DNA of 64,000 nucleotides. Origin: Podocnemis expansa (taxonomy: Eukaryota; Chordata; Testudines; Podocnemididae). The stretch is taken from positions 44,399,396 through 44,463,395 of the forward strand of contig ML681992.1 of the NCBI GenBank assembly GCA_007922195.1, written 5' to 3'. The position numbers and the translations under genes are program-made. This document shows, piece after piece, positions 58,488 to 64,000 of this stretch. Position 1 is the first letter of the stretch. Every line of letters starts with the position of its first letter. Below the pieces are notes generated by a model. It had not been told where the DNA came from. It worked only from the letters and a program-made list of their open reading frames with translations, and did no database searches.

Positions 58488-58616
58488 GGGGGGAGTTGTT
58501 AGGGCTGCAGGGAGACTGGAGCCATGGGGAGGATGGCAGTTTAGAGAGCCCCACAACGGGCCTTCACCTAGGGCCCACATTTGCCTAAGGCTGCCTTCGT
58601 CTTTCAGTGACACAGA

Positions 58617-58880
58617 TACATTGACCTAGCCCCCAGTGTAGACAGCTCTGTATCTACAGAACACAGCTCTGTACCCCACTCTGTGTCTTCTATTGACTTA
58701 GCTACTACCAGGGGCATAGCGCCAGGTGGGCCTGGCAAGAAAATGGGTCCTGGTTGCCACCTCTGTGGGGTAGAGTATCTTCATTAATGGGAGAGCTCCC
58801 ATCAGAACAGGTTCTTTACTAAGTGCTACACCAGCATAACTGCACCAATATAGTACTGTAAATATAGAAAAGCCCTCCAA
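58617..58880. mobile_element. Decayed MITE remnant
   Basis: 'cccccagtgtagacagctct' and 'aagtgctacaccagcataac' with an inner 'gggagagctccca' palindrome resemble a sauropsid Harbinger-type MITE. Termini are not clean. Confidence 0.35.
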
Positions 58881-60429
58881 GATACAAACACAAGCCAGTT
58901 CCAACCTCCTGTAATCAGAGCACGGTGGTTCTCCTCTGTGTCCCAAAGGGGTGACACAATGTCTTAATGTCTTCTTCAGAAATCTGCCCTTGAATGTACT
59001 GCAGTATTCTGTTAGTTTTCTAATCTGATTTTCCTTGTTGGAAAAACCTGAATCATGCATAAAGAATAAATTTTCTGTCAACCAATCAGCTGCCAGTATA
59101 ACTAAAGACAAGATGAGATGAGATTTGTGACTTTTTTTCTTTCCCCGTGCTCAACACATAGGGAGTAAATAGCTGACTGTCGGCAAATGGCTTCGGAGAT
59201 GTAAGAGTGGCATGAAAAAGGGAAGCTATGAAGGATAGGTCAATTATTTCAGAAAGGGTCCATTTCTATGGTTAAATCAAGCATACATCTGTGATTCCCA
59301 CAGAGCTCTACTATGGCAGAGTTTGGTACGCACTGGATACAGGTCTCAGTGACTGCCCAGATGCAAAGGAGTGTGGAATTATCAGCTTCTTTTTAAGGAT
59401 CACAGACTACCTCCAGCAGAACACAGGATTACATGCCCCAGATGTTCAAAACTCAGGAGGTTTTTGAAAAGAAAAAAATTGTGGCTCTTTGTCTGATTTC
59501 TGCTGTTGGAGCATTTAGGATACACCTGTTTCATGCTTTCCAGCTTTTCCCTGCAACCAGAAGGGCTAGATATTTCCTTAGAAAAGAAAAGAAAAGAAAA
59601 GAAAAGAAAAGAAAAGAAAAGATTCACACAAAAGCACTTTACTGCAGCAGCTGGGGTTTTAAGACAGACAACAAACACTGAGAGACTTGTAGTGAAATTG
59701 CAAGATTTGACAACATGGCATCTACTGCCCTTGGTTTGGGTGCAAGACCCTGGAGAATCAGGCCCAAAGTTTTGAACTATCCATAGACTCACATCAAGAC
59801 TGCAGGTAAGATGATACAAAGAATCACAAAATCAAATATTGAATCTAGTGGAAGCCTTCATATCCCTAAAAAGATTAAATCTGCATGTCAACCACTCTGG
59901 CTTTAAAAGCAGCAAAGTATATCCTAAATATTTTCCATACAATGCCTCTTAGAATTCAAACTGTCATATCAATATGTATTATACATCTGTGCCTGCAGCA
60001 CAGAGATGAAGTGTCCTTCTTGAGTAGTTGGTCGAAACTAGTTTTTCATGATTAGCAAAACAGGGACTTGTTAAACTACAAAATGTAGTGATCAGGGCTC
60101 TGATAACCAGGCAGCTGAAGGCAGCACACAGAGCTAAAAATACAGAACAAAGAACCAATAATCTCAGCAAGGCAACTGCCAACAGGTGAACAAATGAAGC
60201 AGGACAAACACAATAAAAACATCAATTTTGCAATCCCACTTGAGCTCCAGCAGCAAAGGGAATAGCTAGAAGAGATGAGTGGTGGTAGTAGCCATACAAA
60301 TTTGACACCAATTCAGTTCTATGTGATTAGGAGAAACAAGTTAGAAACAAATTAGCAAGGGAAACCATGGCTCTTTTTTCAGGCTGCCTGTGATTTAGAC
60401 AAACCAGTTTTTAGACTGCAAATGTTAAA
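58881..60429. other. Unique DNA with a GAAAA tract
   Basis: (GAAAA)8 at 59581-59620. No gene or other repeat recognised. Confidence 0.45.
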
Positions 60430-63400
60430 ACTAAGGGGGATGGGATGGAACTTGGGGGGTGCTGGGACTGTAACTCCAGAGATAGAAGAGAGGGTAGTTG
60501 GAACATGCGGGGGGAATCAAATAACTTTCTTAGATGCTCTAATGAAGCCCTAATGCCTGACGCAGGTGGGGGAGGTCAACACCAAAAGAAAATCCAGGGA
60601 GGTAGATACAATAGAATTGAAAATCAAAATGGGAAAGTAGGGCAATCAGCTGGGTATCTTAGGTGCCTATACACAAATGCAAGGAGCCTGGGAAACAAGC
60701 AGGAGGAATTGGTAGTACTGGCGCAGACAAAGAACTATGACATGATTGGGATAACAGAGACGTGGTGAGATAGTTTTCATGACTGGAGCTCTGCAATAGA
60801 TGGGTATAAACTGTTCAGGAAGGACAGGCAGGGAAGGAAAGGGGGAGGAGTAGCACTATATGTAAAGGAGCTCTATGACTGCTCAGAGCTTCATTATGAA
60901 AGTGGAAACAAGCCAGTTGAAAGTCTGTGGGTTAAGTTTAGAGGGGAGAGCAACAAGGGGGATGTTGTGGTAGGTGTCTGCTACAGACCACCAGATCAGA
61001 AGGAGGAGGTAGATGAGGCATTCTATGGACAACTGACAGAAGTTTCTAGAGCACAGGCCCTGGTTCTCATGGGGGACTTCAATTACCCTGAGATCTGCTG
61101 GGAGGCCAATACAGCAGTGCACAGGCAATCCAGGAAGTTTCTGGAGAGTGTTGAGGACAACTTCCTGGTACAAATGCTGGAGCAACCAACGAGGGGCCTT
61201 GCGCCTCTCGATCTGCTGCTCACAAATAGAGAAGAATTTATCAGGGAAGTAGAAGTCAATGGCAGCCTGGGTAGCAGTGACCATGAAATGATTGAGTTCA
61301 AGTTGATGATTAAAGGAAAGAAGGAAAGAAGCAAAACGCAGACCCTGGACTTCAGAAAAGCAGATTTTGTCTCCCTCAGGGAACTGATGGGCAGGATCCC
61401 TTGGGAGGCTGATCTGAAGGGGAAAGGTGTCCAAGAGAGTTGGGTGCATTTTAAAGAAACCCTGCTAAGGGCACAGGAAGATACAATTCCGATAAGGAGA
61501 AAGCACAGCAAATGTGGAAGGCGCCCACTGTGGCTTAACAGAGAGCTCTGCATTGAGCTGAAGCATAAAAAGGACGCTTACAGGAAGTGGAAGCTAGGAC
61601 AGATGACTAAGGAGGCATATAAAGACATTGCTCGGGACTGCAGGGATAAAATCAGAAAGGCCAAAGGACAAATGGAGTTGCGACTAGCAAGGGATGTGAA
61701 GGATAACAGGAAGGGGTTCTACAAGTATATCAATAACAAGAAGAGGATCAGGGATGGTGTAGGTCCCTTACTGAATGGGGCAGGCATCCTCGTGACAGAG
61801 GATGAGGAAAAAGCTGAAGTGCTCAATGCTTTTTTTACTTCAGTTTTCACAAGCAGGGTCAGCTCCCAGCCCACTACACTAGGTACGGTAGACTGGGGAG
61901 AAGAAGAGAGGCCCTTGGTGACAGAAGGTCAGGTTAGGGACTGCTTAAAGAAACTAGATGTGTACAAGTCCATGGGACCGGATGAACTGCATCCGAGGGT
62001 GCTGAGGGAGCTGGCTGATGAGATAGCAGTACCGTTGGCCATTATCTTTGAAAACTCGTGGCGAACAGGGGAGGTGCCAGAGGACTGGAAAAAAGCAAAT
62101 ATAGCACCTATCTTCAAGAAAGGCAAAAAGGAGGATCCAGGGAATTACAGACCTGTCAGCCTCACCTCAATCCCTGGAAAAATCATGGAGCAGCTTCTCA
62201 AAGAATCCATCCTGAAACACTTGGAGGAAAATAGAGTAATCAGGAACAGTCAGCATGGATTCACCAAGGGTAAATCATGCCTGACCAACCTCATCGCCTT
62301 CTATGATGAGATGATTGGATTTGTGGATGCGGGAAGAACCGTTGATGTGATATACCTTGACTTTAGCAAGGCTTTTGATACAGTTTCCCACAGCATTCTC
62401 ATTGGCAAATTAAGGAAGTATGGGTTAGATGCGTGGACTGTAAGGTGGATAGAAAACTGGCTAGATCAACGGTTTCAGCGTGTAGGAATCAATGGCTCCA
62501 TGTCAAGTTGGCAAGCAGTAACAAGCGGTGTGCCCCAGGGGTCGGTCCTGGGGCCAGTTCTGTTCAATGTTTTCATTAATGATCTGGATGATGGGATAGA
62601 TTGCACACTTAGTAAGTTTGCGGATGATACCAAACTGGGGGGAACAGTAGACACCCTAGAGGGCAGGGACAGGATTCAGGGAGACCTAGACAAATTGGAG
62701 CAGTGGGCCAAGAGGAATCTCATGAGGTTCAACAAGGACAAGTGTAAAATCCTGCACTTGGGATGAAAAAACCCCATGTACTGCTACAGGCTGGGGAGGG
62801 ATCAGCTAAATAGCAGCACTGGAGAAAAGGACCTGGGAGTCATGGTGGATGGGAAGCTGGATATGAGTCAGCAGTGTGCTCTTGCTGCCAGAAAGGCCAA
62901 TGGCATACTGGGCTGCATCAGAAGAAGTGTTGCCAGCAGATCAAGGGATGTGATCATTCCCCTCTATTCTGCACTAGTGAGGCCACATCTGGAATACTGT
63001 GTCCAGTTTTGGGCTCCCCACTACAAAAAGGACATGGACAAATTAGAGAGAGTCCAGAGGAAGGCAACAAAAATGATCAAAGGGCTGGAGCACAAGCCCT
63101 ATGAAGAAAGACTGAAGGAACTAGGCTTATTTAGCCTGCAGAAGAGAAGACTGAGGGGGGATTTGATAGCAACCTTCAACTACTTGAAGGGTTGCTCCAA
63201 GGAGGATGGAGCTCGACTGTTCTCGGTAGTAACAGAGGGCAGAACGAGAAGCAATGGTTTCAAGTTACAGCTGGGGCGGTCCAGGCTGGATATTAGGAGA
63301 AACTTCCTTACTAGGCGAGTGGTGAAGTATTGGAATAAGTTGCCTAGGGAGGTGGTGGAATCTCTATCTCTGGAGGTGTTCAAGTCCCAGCTGGACAAAA

Positions 63401-63520
63401 CCCTGACTGGGATGATCTAATGGGAGTGGTCCTGCTTTTTTTGGCAGGGGGTTGGACTAGATGACCTCGTGGGGTCCCTTCCAACCCTATGATTCTATGG
63501 TTCTATGATTCTATGATACT
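60430..63520 (+). mobile_element. CR1 LINE, nearly intact ORF2
   Basis: A non-LTR retrotransposon of the CR1 clade. The 3' end shows 'ggttggactagatgacctcg', 'ggggtcccttccaaccc' and an octamer-like gattctatgatt tail ending near 63518. The 5' boundary is approximate: the frame is open upstream of 60445 but no ORF1 is seen, so the copy is 5'-truncated. Confidence 0.9.
60445..63420 (+). pseudogene. CR1 ORF2 (endonuclease plus reverse transcriptase), two stop codons
   Basis: One continuous frame of 992 codons broken only by TGA at 60766-60768 (tgg-tga, in the place of Trp in ETWW) and TGA at 62764-62766 (LHLG-stop-KNP, in place of an Arg-type codon). N-terminal apurinic endonuclease motifs: [34 protein letters not shown] and SSDHEMIEF. 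Reverse-transcriptase motifs: [55 protein letters not shown] and [10 protein letters not shown] (FADD active site). The C-terminal part ends [20 protein letters not shown] through TLTGMI. No frameshift over 3 kb implies a young or slowly decaying copy. It cannot make full-length protein as read. Confidence 0.9.
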
Positions 63521-64000
63521 TCTCACTCTTCTAGTTCTTGTAAAGTTCTTTTTATGAGTAACCACATGCCCAGACTCCCTTTGCAATATATCACATACAG
63601 GAAATGTATGGTGTGGTACAAAAGTTTTATTAGAATGAGTTTTTGATGACTATGTGGGCTCCCAGTGGGTCTGAAGTCTGTTGGAGTCAGTGGAAGCACT
63701 TCTATTGACTCCAGTGGGTTTTGGATCAGGCTCTCAATGCATTATGCAAGTCATCCTCAGTTTATGCCAATAAAACTTTTATACCACATCATGCCACTTG
63801 TGTGCATGCTATAACCACAATTGTTTTCTTAATAATTTAGAGTTTAAAAAATAATGCACCTCTCATTTCTTGAGTCCTTCTTCCTGGAAAGCCATTTTCT
63901 GTGGTTGCCATGAGCACAGCTGTAGATGGCTCAGAGAGAAGCAAAAAACATAAGTTTAACATTTAAACACCTCTAAAAGTCACATAAAATGGCTTTTCTG
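63521..64000. other. Unique DNA
   Basis: A trace of the ancient 'attgactccagtgggttttg' motif at about 63705-63725. Nothing else recognised. Confidence 0.35.

Noticed and set aside
1..64000. CRISPR array, bacterial operon or phage system
   Set aside because: Repeat families, splice-like signals, AATAAA signals and microsatellites are those of a vertebrate genome; no regularly spaced direct repeats with unique spacers.
1..64000. tRNA or rRNA genes
   Set aside because: No cloverleaf-forming sequence with intact A and B boxes, and no rRNA-like segment was seen; only decayed SINE cores.

Overview
The window looks like non-coding DNA from a sauropsid nuclear genome, most likely a turtle. I found no host protein-coding gene, tRNA or rRNA. 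The assignment rests on repeat content: a CR1 LINE ending in ATTCTATGAT-type repeats, many Penelope-like elements (PLEs) with a GIY-YIG endonuclease, PIF/Harbinger transposons with TTTCGAAA-rich ends, hAT and Tigger-like MITEs, and ancient MIR/L2-type SINE relics. The species is inferred from this repeat style, not proven. Two runs of exactly 400 N (33474-33873 and 50801-51200) are assembly gaps.

Layout. 1-2000: unique DNA, a GC-rich patch and an old SINE split by a MITE. 2017-9441: a PLE with a 12-bp target-site duplication (TSD), itself interrupted at 2392-6486 by a 4.1-kb Harbinger transposon. That transposon carries a two-exon Myb/SANT-like gene on + and a decayed DDE transposase on -, with convergent poly(A) signals. 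10421-11510: a non-autonomous Harbinger-type element with a GC-rich core. 13.8-14.8 kb: two short twin-tailed PLEs. 15.7-19.2 kb: a hAT MITE apparently split by an unclassified 3.05-kb insert, which holds a TA-flanked, C-rich element and a Harbinger-type half. 19472-21236: a second long PLE. 21.4-22.3 kb: PLE ends, one split by a MITE. 23.2-25 kb: a possible LTR-like leader and a GC-rich degenerate repeat. 28.3-31.1 kb: an old L3/CR1 copy on - containing a PLE, then rearranged CR1 pieces. 32.6-49 kb: mostly unique or ancient DNA with MITEs, hAT elements, SINE relics and PLE ends. 49062-51507: another PLE interrupted by a second Harbinger copy that is nearly identical to the first but internally deleted or gapped. 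51.6-60.4 kb: more PLE ends and unique DNA. 60.43-63.52 kb: a CR1 LINE whose endonuclease/reverse-transcriptase frame is interrupted by only two stop codons.

How the pieces relate. PLEs supply landing sites for cut-and-paste elements: two Harbingers, one Harbinger-type MITE and one TA-target MITE each sit cleanly inside a PLE, and the empty site can be read from both flanks. Most PLE insertions end in outward-facing 3' tails on both sides and are flanked by 8-14 bp TSDs. The nesting gives a relative age order: L3/CR1, then PLE, then Harbinger. No copy here looks fully coding-competent. The nearest are the CR1 frame (two stops) and the Harbinger pair (one stop in the Myb gene; one stop and one frameshift in the transposase).
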